Shown here one piece after another: positions 24,034 to 32,137 of a stretch of 49,042 bases of DNA. The notes beneath the pieces are model-generated. The model was not told the origin of the DNA. It did no database searches and was given only the letters and a program-made list of their open reading frames with translations. The translations under genes and the position numbers were made by a program. This DNA comes from Pseudomonas fluorescens (lineage in GTDB: Bacteria > Pseudomonadota > Gammaproteobacteria > Pseudomonadales > Pseudomonadaceae): the NCBI RefSeq assembly GCF_018614775.1, contig NZ_JAGGOF010000072.1:1-49042 (forward strand), written 5' to 3'. Position 1 is the first letter of the stretch. Every line of letters starts with the position of its first letter.

Positions 24034-24112
24034 GGAGATACCTTGGGGAAGCGGGAGAGGGCGGCGATTGTAAACGGTATGGCGTGGGCAGCTCCAATCT
24101 CAATATCCATCA

Positions 24113-24212
24113 CCCCTGTGGGAGCGGGCTTGCTCGCGAAAGCGGTGGATCAGCTCGCATCATTGTTGAATGTGCTGGCGTATTCGCGGGCAAGCCCGGC
24201 TCCCACAGGGGG
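24113..24212. repeat. REPIN
   Basis: The arms CTGTGGGAGCGGGCTTGCTCGCG and CGCGGGCAAGCCCGGCTCCCACAG (imperfect) flank a spacer of about 50 bases. It lies between pnuC and the chemoreceptor gene, both on the minus strand, so it marks the 3' end of the chemoreceptor transcript. Confidence 0.88.
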
Positions 24213-24286
24213 CTTGCAGCGGCTGGTGGGGATTTCCCTCAACCCTGTGAGAGCAGCCAGGAGCCCACAGCTCGGGTGCGCTGGCC

Positions 24287-25921
24287 TCAGACCCTGAACT
24301 GCGTGAGCAACCCGTTCAACTGCTCACTCAACGCCTTGAGGCGGGTGCTTGCCAGGCTCGACTGTTCGGCGGCCAGGGCAGTGCTGTGGGACAGGCCGGC
24401 GGCCTGGGTGACGTTCTGGTTGATGTCCTCCACGACATGGGCCTGTTGCAGGGTGGCGCTGGCGATGGAGGCGTTCAGGCTGTTGAGGTTGCGCAAGGCC
24501 TGGCCGATGGCATTGAGGCTGGCGCCCGCCAGCCCGGCCTGTTCGATGGTCAGTTGAGAGGCACGGCTGCTGTCGCTGATGACTTTGACCGCTGCTTCGG
24601 AATGGTTTTGCAAGCGTTCGATCATGGTCTGGATTTCGGCGGTCGACTTCTGCGTGCGTTGGGCCAGCAGCCGTACTTCATCGGCCACCACCGCAAAGCC
24701 GCGGCCCTGTTCCCCGGCGCGGGCGGCTTCGATCGCAGCATTGAGCGCCAACAGGTTGGTTTGCTCGGCAATCGAGCGGATCACCTCCAGCACGCTGCCT
24801 ATCTGGGTGCTCTCGCTCGCCAGGGTGCGGATCACCTCGACCGCCTGATCGATGGTCTGGGACAGTCGGTCGATCTGCTGCAAGCTGCCATCGATGTTCA
24901 CCTGGCCTTGCTGGGCCTGGGATTCGGCATCGCGCATTTCGCTGGCCGCGTGTTCGGCGTTCTTCGCTACGTCCTGGACGCCATAGGTCACTTCGTTGAT
25001 CGCGGTCGCCACCAGCTCCATTTGCTGCGACTGCTGTTGGCTGCGCGCCTGGGCCTGGGCGGCGTCGTTGCCCAATTCGCTGGAAGATTGCCCCAGCGCA
25101 CTGGCCGAGGCCTGCAACTGGCCCACCACGTGGCGCAGCTTGGCGGTAAAGGCGTTGAAGTGCCGCGCCAGTTGCGTGACTTCGTCCTGGCCATGGGTGT
25201 CGAGAGTGCGGGTCAGGTCGCTTTCGCCGCTGGCGATGTTGGCCATGGCGGTGACGGTTTCCTGCAAGGGACGAACGATGCTGCGCACGATCAGCGTCAG
25301 CAGCAGGGCCATGACGAGGGTGATCGCCAGCCCCACCAGCGACGCCTTGATCAACTGGGCGCGGAACTCGGCCGCCACATCGTCCACGTACACGCCCGAG
25401 CCGATCACCCAGCCCCAGGGCTCGAACAACTTGACGTAGGAAGTCTTGCCCACCGGTGCCTCGGCGCCCGGTTTCGGCCACAGGTAGTCGACCATGCCAG
25501 CGCCCTTGGACTTGGCAATGGTGACCATCTCGTTGAACAGCGCAAAACCGTTCGGGTCGCGGATGGCCGAGAGGTTCTGCCCTTCAAGTTTCGGGTTGGT
25601 CGGGTGCATGAGCATGACCGGTGCCAGGTCATTGATCCAGAAATAGTCGGTCTCGTTATAACGCAGGCCGCGCACGGCACTGAGGGCCTGTTTCTGCGCA
25701 ACGTCACGGGTCAGGGTGCCGGCGGTTTCCAGGCCATGGTAGTAGGTCAGCACGCCGCTGGCGGTCTGCACCACATGCTGGGTTTTCTGCACCTTGGCCT
25801 GGTAAAGATCGCTGTGGATCTGTTTAAGCATCAAGGCGCCCAACGTGAACAGCATCACGATGGCCACGACCAGGATGAGCCACAAGCGTCGGCTGATCGA
25901 CACACTGCGCAAGCTATTCAT
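24287..25921 (-). CDS. Methyl-accepting chemotaxis protein, single Cache domain
   Basis: A 544-residue chemoreceptor. TM1 is about 12-34 (LWLILVVAIVMLFTLGAL); a periplasmic sCache_2 domain follows (DYFWINDLAPVMLMHP and WGWVIGSGVYVDDV are its hallmarks), then TM2 (about 192-212), a HAMP domain, and the cytoplasmic hairpin with EQTNLLALNAAIEAARAGEQGRGFA. sCache_2 receptors in Pseudomonas bind small carboxylates such as malate, so an organic acid ligand is likely. GGAG precedes the ATG. No CheB/CheR-docking pentapeptide is obvious at the end (TQFRV). Confidence 0.93.
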   Translation of the reverse strand: MNSLRSVSISRRLWLILVVAIVMLFTLGALMLKQIHSDLYQAKVQKTQHVVQTASGVLTYYHGLETAGTLTRDVAQKQALSAVRGLRYNETDYFWINDLAPVMLMHPTNPKLEGQNLSAIRDPNGFALFNEMVTIAKSKGAGMVDYLWPKPGAEAPVGKTSYVKLFEPWGWVIGSGVYVDDVAAEFRAQLIKASLVGLAITLVMALLLTLIVRSIVRPLQETVTAMANIASGESDLTRTLDTHGQDEVTQLARHFNAFTAKLRHVVGQLQASASALGQSSSELGNDAAQAQARSQQQSQQMELVATAINEVTYGVQDVAKNAEHAASEMRDAESQAQQGQVNIDGSLQQIDRLSQTIDQAVEVIRTLASESTQIGSVLEVIRSIAEQTNLLALNAAIEAARAGEQGRGFAVVADEVRLLAQRTQKSTAEIQTMIERLQNHSEAAVKVISDSSRASQLTIEQAGLAGASLNAIGQALRNLNSLNASIASATLQQAHVVEDINQNVTQAAGLSHSTALAAEQSSLASTRLKALSEQLNGLLTQFRV

Positions 25922-26159
25922 ACGCTGTCACTCCAGTTTTTCTTATTCTTGTCATCGACGACCGCTGGCCCGGGAGCTCTGGCGGATTCGCCTGACCTTT
26001 CTTACACCGTAACGCGGCAGCGTTATCAGGGCTTGTCTGATAGGATTTCGGCCCCGCAGTGTAAAACCTGAGCCTGAGTTGATATTTCATTGGTTTTTTT
26101 CGAGCGGTCGCCGTTATCGTGCACCCGCTGCGACACCTGCATGACACTTTAATTGATAA

Positions 26160-26184
26160 GGCCCTGACAGACAGGGTCTTTTTT
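26160..26184 (+). terminator. Terminator-like hairpin in the uppP leader
   Basis: GGCCCTG/CAGGGTC (7-bp stem with one G-T pair, loop ACAGA) is followed by TTTTTT. It ends one base before the Shine-Dalgarno GGGGGA of uppP. No plus-strand gene lies upstream that would need ending here, so it may be an attenuator of uppP or the end of a small RNA. Confidence 0.6.
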
Positions 26185-26193
26185 GGGGGATGA

Positions 26194-27024
26194 ATGGATT
26201 TGTGGACCGCCTTTCAGGCACTGATTCTTGGCGTGGTAGAAGGCTTGACGGAGTTCCTGCCGATTTCCAGCACGGGGCACCAGATCATCGTCGCCGACTT
26301 GCTGGGCTTCGGCGGCGAGCGCGCGATGGCGTTCAACATCATCATCCAACTCGGCGCGATCCTCGCAGTGGTCTGGGAGTTTCGGCAAAAGATCCTCGAC
26401 GTCGTGCTGGGCTTGCCGACCCAACCCAGCGCCCGCCGGTTTACCGCCAACCTGTTGATCGCCTTCCTGCCCGCCGTGGTATTGGGCGTGCTGCTGGCCG
26501 ATTGGATTCACCATTACCTGTTCAACCCGATCACAGTCGCCGCGGCGCTGGTGGTGGGCGGCTTGGTGATGCTCTGGGCCGAGAAGCGCCAGCATCAGGT
26601 GCACGCTGAAACGGTGGACGAGATCACCTGGAAGGATGCGCTGAAGGTCGGTCTGGCTCAATGCATTGCGATGATTCCGGGCACCTCCCGTTCGGGTGCA
26701 ACCATCATCGGCGGGTTGCTGTTCGGGCTGTCGCGCAAGACCGCCACCGAATTCTCGTTCTTCCTGGCGATGCCGACCATGGTCGGTGCCGCCGTCTATT
26801 CGGGCTACAAATACCGTGAGTTGTTTGCCCCGGCTGATTTTCCGGTGTTTGCCATCGGGTTCGTCACCGCCTTTATCTTCGCCATGATCGCCGTCAAGGG
26901 CCTGCTGCGTTTCATCGCCAGCCACAGCTACGCGGTGTTCGCCTGGTATCGGATCGCGTTCGGCCTGTTGATCCTGGCAACCTGGCAATTCGGTTGGGTG
27001 GACTGGACAGCTGCCAAGCCATGA
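26194..27024 (+). CDS. uppP: Undecaprenyl-diphosphatase UppP (BacA)
   Basis: A 276-residue polytopic membrane phosphatase that recycles undecaprenyl pyrophosphate to the monophosphate carrier needed for peptidoglycan and LPS. The two signature motifs are complete: EGLTEFLPISSTGH near the N-terminus and IPGTSRSGATIIGGLLFG in the second half. Eight or so hydrophobic segments fit BacA. A GGGGGA ribosome site lies immediately after a terminator-like hairpin. The stop overlaps the start of the downstream DUF1294 gene (ATGA). Raised dosage confers bacitracin resistance in E. coli. Confidence 0.95.
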   Translation: MDLWTAFQALILGVVEGLTEFLPISSTGHQIIVADLLGFGGERAMAFNIIIQLGAILAVVWEFRQKILDVVLGLPTQPSARRFTANLLIAFLPAVVLGVLLADWIHHYLFNPITVAAALVVGGLVMLWAEKRQHQVHAETVDEITWKDALKVGLAQCIAMIPGTSRSGATIIGGLLFGLSRKTATEFSFFLAMPTMVGAAVYSGYKYRELFAPADFPVFAIGFVTAFIFAMIAVKGLLRFIASHSYAVFAWYRIAFGLLILATWQFGWVDWTAAKP

Positions 27025-27446
27025 ATGATTCAGGCACCCGCAAGCACGCCGCGCGCAATGCCGACGGCGCCGTGCAGAACCTGCGGCTCAAACTGAGCGT
27101 GTTCGCGTTGCTGTGCGCCTTGCCGTTGTTCGGTTCGCTGACGCTCGGGCTAAGGGCGGTGTCGTGGGTTCCGCTGGCGGCTTATGGTGTCGTCAGCGGG
27201 GTGGCGTTTCTGCTGTATTGGAACGACAAGCGCAAGGCCCGCGCCGATGCCTGGCGGACTCCGGAAAACGTGCTGCACGCCGTGGAACTGGCGGGTGGCT
27301 GGCCGGGGGCCTTGCTGGCCCAGCAGGTATTTCGCCACAAGACCCGCAAGGTGTCGTTTCAAGTGGCGTTCTGGTTCATCGTGCTGCTGCACCAGGTGTT
27401 CTGGATTGACCAGCTGTTCTTCGGTGGCCTGCTCCGGTTGTTTTGA
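27021..27446 (+). CDS. DUF1294 membrane protein
   Basis: A 141-residue protein with three or four hydrophobic segments. The DUF1294 signature FLLYWNDKRKARADAWRTPENVLHAVELAGGWPGALLAQQ is clear, followed by RHKTRKVSFQVAFW. In many proteobacteria this domain is fused to a cold-shock domain; here it stands alone. It is translationally coupled to uppP through an ATGA overlap, so a link to envelope biogenesis is possible. Function unknown. Confidence 0.9.
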   Translation: MNDSGTRKHAARNADGAVQNLRLKLSVFALLCALPLFGSLTLGLRAVSWVPLAAYGVVSGVAFLLYWNDKRKARADAWRTPENVLHAVELAGGWPGALLAQQVFRHKTRKVSFQVAFWFIVLLHQVFWIDQLFFGGLLRLF

Positions 27447-27449
27447 TCG

Positions 27450-27803
27450 TCACTCCAACAGCAGACCGACCTGGGTGCGTTTTGGCAACTTGCCCACCAC
27501 CAGCTGGTGGGAGCGTTGAATCAGCCCGCGCAGTTCCTCGGCACCCAATGGATAGGGCACCTGCATGATGATCCACTGGGCCCGCGCCAGGTAAGGCGCC
27601 GGGTGAATGCCGGGGCGGTCGCAATGGCCGAGGAACAGGTCCTTGTCGACCTTGAAGGCCAGCGAATCGCTTCGCAGGCCTTGAAGGGCAAACATCTTGT
27701 TGCCGGCAATGGAAAACACCCGCACGCCACCCCATTTGTAATCCTCCCGCGCGCCGGGCAAGCCCAGGCAAAACCGCGCGACATCCTCTTCGCTCAAACT
27801 CAT
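27450..27803 (-). CDS. MmcQ/YjbR family DNA-binding-fold protein
   Basis: A 117-residue cytosolic protein of the MmcQ/YjbR family (CyaY-like fold). Landmarks are FCLGLPGAREDYKWGG, VFSIAGNKMFALQG and the LAFKVDKDLF segment. The chosen start is MSLSEEDVARFC; the frame extends upstream through the LysR gene, but that is not real. It overlaps the end of the upstream lysR gene by four bases (ATGA), so both are probably co-expressed. Function undefined in the family. Confidence 0.87.
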   Translation of the reverse strand: MSLSEEDVARFCLGLPGAREDYKWGGVRVFSIAGNKMFALQGLRSDSLAFKVDKDLFLGHCDRPGIHPAPYLARAQWIIMQVPYPLGAEELRGLIQRSHQLVVGKLPKRTQVGLLLE

Positions 27804-28708
27804 ATCGTTTTTTCCCCACAACGCTCGAAAGCTTCTACCAGATGATCGATCCAGGCGCGCACCGCCGGCAGCATGCCACGTCGATGGGGATAGACCGCCT
27901 GGAGCCAACCGTCCGGCGACGACCAGCCAGGCAGCAACTCTACCAGTCTGCCGTCCTGCAACTCCTGCTCGCAATACATGCTGGGCAATAATGTGAACCC
28001 AAGCCCGGCGAGGGTGCAGGCGCGCCGCACGATGAAGTCGTCGATGCCCAGGCGGGCTTCCAGGGTCAGCTCCACGCTTTGCCCATCGGCCTTGAGCAGG
28101 CGCAGATGCACCAGGCGGTCAGCTTCCAGCGCCCCGAGCACCGGCAGTTGCCTGAGATCCTCTGGGGTGTTGACCTGGCGCGCCTCAATCAGCGCAGGGC
28201 TGGCGACCATGATCAGCCGTGCCTGGCGCAGGCGGCGCGTCATCAGCAACGGGTCTTCGTCGCCCACGTCGCGCACCCGCAGCGCCACGTCGATGCCTTC
28301 GCTTATCAGGTCGACGCGTCGGTTCACCAGGAGCATTTCCAATTGCACCTGGGGAAACTTCGCCAGGAAAGCGCCGATGACCTCCGGCAGAATCTGGTGG
28401 GCCAAGCCTACCGGACTCGACACCCGCAGGCGCCCGCGAGGCTCACTGGACATGCTCGCCACCGCCTCATCGGCCATTTCGGCTTCCAGCAGCATCGCCT
28501 GGCAATGGCGTAGATAGCGTTCGCCGACCGCGGTCAGTTTCAACTGCCGGGTGGTGCGTTGCAGCAGGCGGGCGCCGAGGCGCTCCTCCAGTTCGGCAAT
28601 GCGCCGGGACAGCCGCGACTTGGGGATGCCCAGCACGCGCCCGGCTGCGGCAAAGCCACCCGCTTCGACGACTTTGGCGAAATAGTACAAATCATTGAGG
28701 TCTTGCAT
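27800..28708 (-). CDS. LysR-family regulator divergent from azoR
   Basis: A 302-residue LTTR. The N-terminal winged HTH reads DLYYFAKVVEAGGFAAAGRVLGIPKSRLSRRIAELEERLGARLLQRTTRQ, followed by a typical effector domain. It belongs to the large group that represses or activates a divergently transcribed oxidoreductase. The neighbour azoR starts about 130 bases away on the other strand, so it is the probable target. The HTH has IPKSRLSRR, common in DhcR-like members. The effector is probably a quinone-like or electrophilic compound by analogy only. Confidence 0.9.
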   Translation of the reverse strand: MQDLNDLYYFAKVVEAGGFAAAGRVLGIPKSRLSRRIAELEERLGARLLQRTTRQLKLTAVGERYLRHCQAMLLEAEMADEAVASMSSEPRGRLRVSSPVGLAHQILPEVIGAFLAKFPQVQLEMLLVNRRVDLISEGIDVALRVRDVGDEDPLLMTRRLRQARLIMVASPALIEARQVNTPEDLRQLPVLGALEADRLVHLRLLKADGQSVELTLEARLGIDDFIVRRACTLAGLGFTLLPSMYCEQELQDGRLVELLPGWSSPDGWLQAVYPHRRGMLPAVRAWIDHLVEAFERCGEKTI

Positions 28709-28761
28709 GTTCGGGCTCGATTGTCCTGCCAGTGGGACGAACTATCGCACTAATGCAGTCT

Positions 28762-28785
28762 TATCGACTATTGGTTTCGCCGATA
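28762..28785. promoter_or_regulatory. Candidate LysR operator between lysR and azoR
   Basis: The inverted repeat TATCG-N14-CGATA lies in the shared lysR/azoR intergenic region. It resembles the T-N11-A type LTTR site although the arms are short. Position, not sequence strength, is the main support. Confidence 0.4.
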
Positions 28786-28838
28786 GGATTGTCCGCACTT
28801 GATCGCCTGGTTGCGATCCTCACTTGGAGAGCACTCAA

Positions 28839-29447
28839 ATGAAACTGCTGCACATTGATTCGAGCATCCTCGGCGACAATTCTGCTTCCCGCCAACTGAG
28901 CCGTGAAGTGGTGCAGGCCTGGCAAGCCGCCGAAGCGGATGTGGTCGTGACCTACCGTGACCTCGCCGCCGACGCCCTCAGCCATTTTTCTGCCCAGACC
29001 CTGATCGCCGCCGGCACCAGTGCCGAATTGCGTGACGCCGCGCAACAACACGAGGCTGAGCTGAGCGCCACCACGATGGCCGAGTTCCAGGCGGCTGACG
29101 CGATCGTCATCGCCGCGCCCATGTACAACTTCAGCATCCCGACCCAGCTCAAGGCCTGGATCGACCGCATTGCCGTGGCCGGTCAGACGTTCCGTTACAC
29201 CGAAGCAGGCTTCGAAGGCCTTTGCGCTGGCAAGAAACTGGTGATCGTATCCACGGCGGGCGGCTTGCATGCCGGCCAGCCGAGCAGTGTGGGTCATGAG
29301 GAATACCTCAAGGTGATGTTCGGTTTCCTCGGCATCACCGACATTGAGTTCGTGCGCGCCGAAGGGCTGGCCAAGGGCGACGAAATGCGCGCCAAAGGCA
29401 TGAACGAAGCCAAGGCGCAGATCGGCGAACAGTTCGCCGCTGCGTAA
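28839..29447 (+). CDS. azoR: FMN-dependent NADH-azoreductase
   Basis: A 202-residue flavodoxin-like AzoR. The start MKLLHIDSSILGDNSASRQLS carries the FMN-phosphate loop, and APMYNFSIPTQLKAWIDRI and STAGGLHAG are family blocks around the flavin. AzoR reduces quinones and azo dyes with NADH and protects against thiol-reactive electrophiles. GGAG lies nine bases before the ATG. A divergent LysR gene probably controls it. A hairpin follows the stop. Confidence 0.93.
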   Translation: MKLLHIDSSILGDNSASRQLSREVVQAWQAAEADVVVTYRDLAADALSHFSAQTLIAAGTSAELRDAAQQHEAELSATTMAEFQAADAIVIAAPMYNFSIPTQLKAWIDRIAVAGQTFRYTEAGFEGLCAGKKLVIVSTAGGLHAGQPSSVGHEEYLKVMFGFLGITDIEFVRAEGLAKGDEMRAKGMNEAKAQIGEQFAAA

Positions 29448-29448
29448 G

Positions 29449-29468
29449 GCCTGGTAAAAAAACCAGGC
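29449..29468. terminator. Hairpin after azoR
   Basis: GCCTGG and CCAGGC (or 7 bp including the next pair) enclose an A-rich loop two bases after the azoR stop. There is no U-tract on the plus strand, so termination efficiency is doubtful; it may rather protect the 3' end. Confidence 0.4.
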
Positions 29469-29625
29469 GCTGGCGGCAACCTTCGCAAAACCCTGTACTC
29501 TGATCGTCATTGGATGGTCGGTGTGCAGGGTTTTTCTGCGCCTGGCACTGGGTTTCTGGCGCAGGTTATGCAAGCCAGAGCCATGAGCCGTGGCATACAG
29601 TCGAGCGGTGAAGATGGAAAGTACG

Positions 29626-30663
29626 ATGACACGTCTTGGTGCAACCACACTGCTTTGTCTGCTCGGCAGCCTGGGTTCAGTGCAGGCCGCCCCCGCGCCG
29701 CAGCCGCATTGGAGCGCCGGTTTTCACGAGTTGAGCTTTCTCGATCCGCTTGATCAGCAGCCGATGCACGCCATTGCGTTTTATCCGTCCACTGCCAGGG
29801 CGCAGTCCAGCCAGCTAGGCGGCTACCAGATCGACGCCGCGCCCGACGCGCAGATCGCCATCGGCCGTTTTCCGCTGCTGATGCTGTCCCATGGCAACAC
29901 CGGCACACCGCTGGCGCTGCATGACCTGGCCACCTCTCTGGCGCGCAAAGGCTTTGTCGTGGTGGCCGTGATCCACCCAGGCGATAACGCCCAGGATCAC
30001 AGCCGGCTCGGTACCTTGAGCAACCTGTACGGACGACCGATCCAGATTTCCGAAGCGATTACCGCGACGTTGAATGACCCGATGCTTTCGCCGTTCGTCA
30101 ATGCCGGGCAGGTCGGGGTCATTGGCTATTCGGCCGGTGGCGAGACCGCGCTGATCCTGTCCGGGGCCACGCCCGACCTCAATCGGCTGCGGCGTTACTG
30201 TGTGGAACGTCCTGACGACCGTGACGCCTGCAACACCCAGGGCGAGCTGATTGCCGACCGCGACGACCTGCAACCCGTGGCCGACCCCAGGGTCAGGGCC
30301 TTGCTGCTGATGGCCCCGCTGAGCCTGAAGTTTGGCCGGCACACCCTGGCTGACGTGCATGTGCCGGTGCTGCTTTACAGTGGCGACGGTGACAAGCTCG
30401 TGGCCTTCGACAAGAACGCCGCCGCACTGGCCCGCAAGTTGCCCATCGCACCGGATTTCAAGACCCTGGCCGGGGCGGGGCACTTTGTCTTCCTGGCACC
30501 GTGCAGCGAAGAGCAGATAGCTGCGATGCCGGCGTTGTGCACCGATGCCGATGGGGTCGATCGCAAGGATATCCACCGGACGATGATTTCCGAGGCCAGC
30601 CACTTTTTCAGCGAGACCCTGGGCAAACCGAGCCGGGCGGGCATGCGCACCGCCGATCAATAG
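29626..30663 (+). CDS. Secreted alpha/beta hydrolase, dienelactone-hydrolase-like
   Basis: About 345 residues. A signal peptide (MTRLGATTLLCLLGSLGSVQA) precedes an alpha/beta hydrolase of the predicted dienelactone hydrolase/PAF-acetylhydrolase type. The oxyanion region is PLLMLSHGNTGTPL, the nucleophile elbow is GYSAGGETA, an acid candidate lies in LLYSGDGDKLV, and the catalytic His in GAGHFVFLAPC. Starts at 29614 or GTG 29590 are possible; 29626 is preferred for its GGAAAG site. Periplasmic or secreted. The substrate is unknown. Its 3' end overlaps the convergent MFS gene by seven bases. Confidence 0.87.
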   Translation: MTRLGATTLLCLLGSLGSVQAAPAPQPHWSAGFHELSFLDPLDQQPMHAIAFYPSTARAQSSQLGGYQIDAAPDAQIAIGRFPLLMLSHGNTGTPLALHDLATSLARKGFVVVAVIHPGDNAQDHSRLGTLSNLYGRPIQISEAITATLNDPMLSPFVNAGQVGVIGYSAGGETALILSGATPDLNRLRRYCVERPDDRDACNTQGELIADRDDLQPVADPRVRALLLMAPLSLKFGRHTLADVHVPVLLYSGDGDKLVAFDKNAAALARKLPIAPDFKTLAGAGHFVFLAPCSEEQIAAMPALCTDADGVDRKDIHRTMISEASHFFSETLGKPSRAGMRTADQ

Positions 30664-31850
30664 CCCGCTGGTTCGGCGCGCCGGCGCAGCAGCAAGGTCA
30701 GGCCGAGCCCGGTGATCGACAGCAGCGCCGCGCAGAAAAAGATCGACGAATAACCCAGGTTCAACGCCACCGCGCCCATCAATGGCCCGGCAATCGCCAG
30801 TGCCAGGTCGAAGAACACCGCATAGGCACTCAGCCCCGCGCCACGGCTGCTGTTGGGTACTTGCTTGATCGCCTCCACGCCCAGCGCCGGGTACACCAAT
30901 GACAGCCCGAAGCCAGCCAGTCCGGCGCCGACCAGTGCGAACGCGGTGGAAGGGGCCAGCCAAAGCAGCACCAGCCCCACGGTTTCGATACTCATGCAAG
31001 CAATGGCCGAGCTGAAGCCGCCGAAGCGGGCGATGGCGGAAATGAACAACAAACGCGCCAGGATGAAGCAGATGCCGAAGACCGTCAGGCACCAGGCCGC
31101 CCCGGTCCAGCCGCGACTGAGGTAAAACAGCGTGATGAACGTGGTGAGGGTGCCGTAGCCGATCGAGGCGAGGCTCAGGCTCGCGCCATACGGTGCAATG
31201 CGCCCGAACACCGCCCAGAAGGGCAGGCGTTCGCCGCGGATGACCGGCACCGACGGCTTGTTGCGAATCATCAGTAGCGCTGCCCCGGCCAGCAACGACA
31301 GCGCGATGCCCAGGCTGGTGAAACCCAGCTCACCGACCATCACCACCCCCAGCGGGGCGCCGATGGCGATGGCCCCGTACGAGGCAATTCCGTTCCAGGA
31401 AATCGAGCGGGCCGTATGCTCCACACCCACCTGGCCCATGCACCAACTGATGGTGCCGACACCGATCAGGCCCTGGGCGACACCGAGCAGCAGACGACCG
31501 GCGATCAGGATCAGCAGGCTCAACAGCGGCAGGCTTTGCAGCAGCGTCGAGAGCAACGTCAGCGCACCGCTGAGCACAATTCCGGACAAACCAAAGACGA
31601 TCGCCCGCTTGGTGCCGACGCTGTCCGACAACCGCCCGGCCATGGGTCGGCTGAGCAGCGTGGCCAGGTACTGTGAACCAATGGTCAAGCCCGCCACCAC
31701 CGCGCTGAAACCCAGCTGTTCATGTACGTACCCCGGCAACACGGCAATCGGCAGGCCGATGCAGAGGAACGCGATGAAGGTATAGAAAACGATGGAGACG
31801 ATCTGCAGGGTGATCGACAGGGAGCTGGGCGCAGAGGAAGACGTAGGCAT
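30657..31850 (-). CDS. MFS exporter, YhhS/arabinose-efflux type
   Basis: A 397-residue major facilitator with 12 hydrophobic segments. The loop 2-3 motif is GRLSDSVGTKRAIVFG, near the usual GxLaDrxGrkxxl pattern; ARSISWNGIASYGAIAIGAPLG is typical of the YhhS/YfcJ group. This group comprises drug or sugar efflux proteins whose substrates are mostly undefined. The start MPTSSSAPSS lacks a strong ribosome site. Convergent with the secreted hydrolase gene, so no operon is indicated. Confidence 0.88.
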   Translation of the reverse strand: MPTSSSAPSSLSITLQIVSIVFYTFIAFLCIGLPIAVLPGYVHEQLGFSAVVAGLTIGSQYLATLLSRPMAGRLSDSVGTKRAIVFGLSGIVLSGALTLLSTLLQSLPLLSLLILIAGRLLLGVAQGLIGVGTISWCMGQVGVEHTARSISWNGIASYGAIAIGAPLGVVMVGELGFTSLGIALSLLAGAALLMIRNKPSVPVIRGERLPFWAVFGRIAPYGASLSLASIGYGTLTTFITLFYLSRGWTGAAWCLTVFGICFILARLLFISAIARFGGFSSAIACMSIETVGLVLLWLAPSTAFALVGAGLAGFGLSLVYPALGVEAIKQVPNSSRGAGLSAYAVFFDLALAIAGPLMGAVALNLGYSSIFFCAALLSITGLGLTLLLRRRAEPAGY

Positions 31851-31952
31851 GGGCTCGTTCGCGGGCGGCGGCAGGAGAGCTTCATCATGGCGCGAGGCGG
31901 AGCTAAAAGAAAGCAGGCTAACTAAATAGCCATGCGCCTGACTTGCACCCGG

Positions 31953-32048
31953 CCCTGTGGGAGCGGGCTTGCTCGCGAAGAGGGCGGTGCGGTCAACAAT
32001 GATGTCGCTTGATCCACCGCCTTCGCGAGCAAGTCCGCTCCAACAGGG
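31953..32048. repeat. REPIN
   Basis: The arms CCCTGTGGGAGCGGGCTTGCTC and GAGCAAGTCCGCTCCAACAGGG (two changes) flank a spacer of about 50 bases between the MFS gene and the terminator of ybiT. Confidence 0.88.
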
Positions 32049-32071
32049 CTCTTTGGGCCGCTAGAAATGCA

Positions 32072-32101
32072 AAAAGCCCCGTCACGCCGGACGGGGCTTT
32101 T
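32072..32101. terminator. Intrinsic terminator of ybiT
   Basis: AAAAGCCCCGTC/GACGGGGCTTTT is a 12-bp perfect stem with a 6-base loop ACGCCG. It carries T runs in both directions. It lies about 37 bases beyond the ybiT stop on the minus strand. Confidence 0.9.
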
Positions 32102-32137
32102 CACTTGCAGCTGGCCGCTTACAACTCAGTGCTGCCC

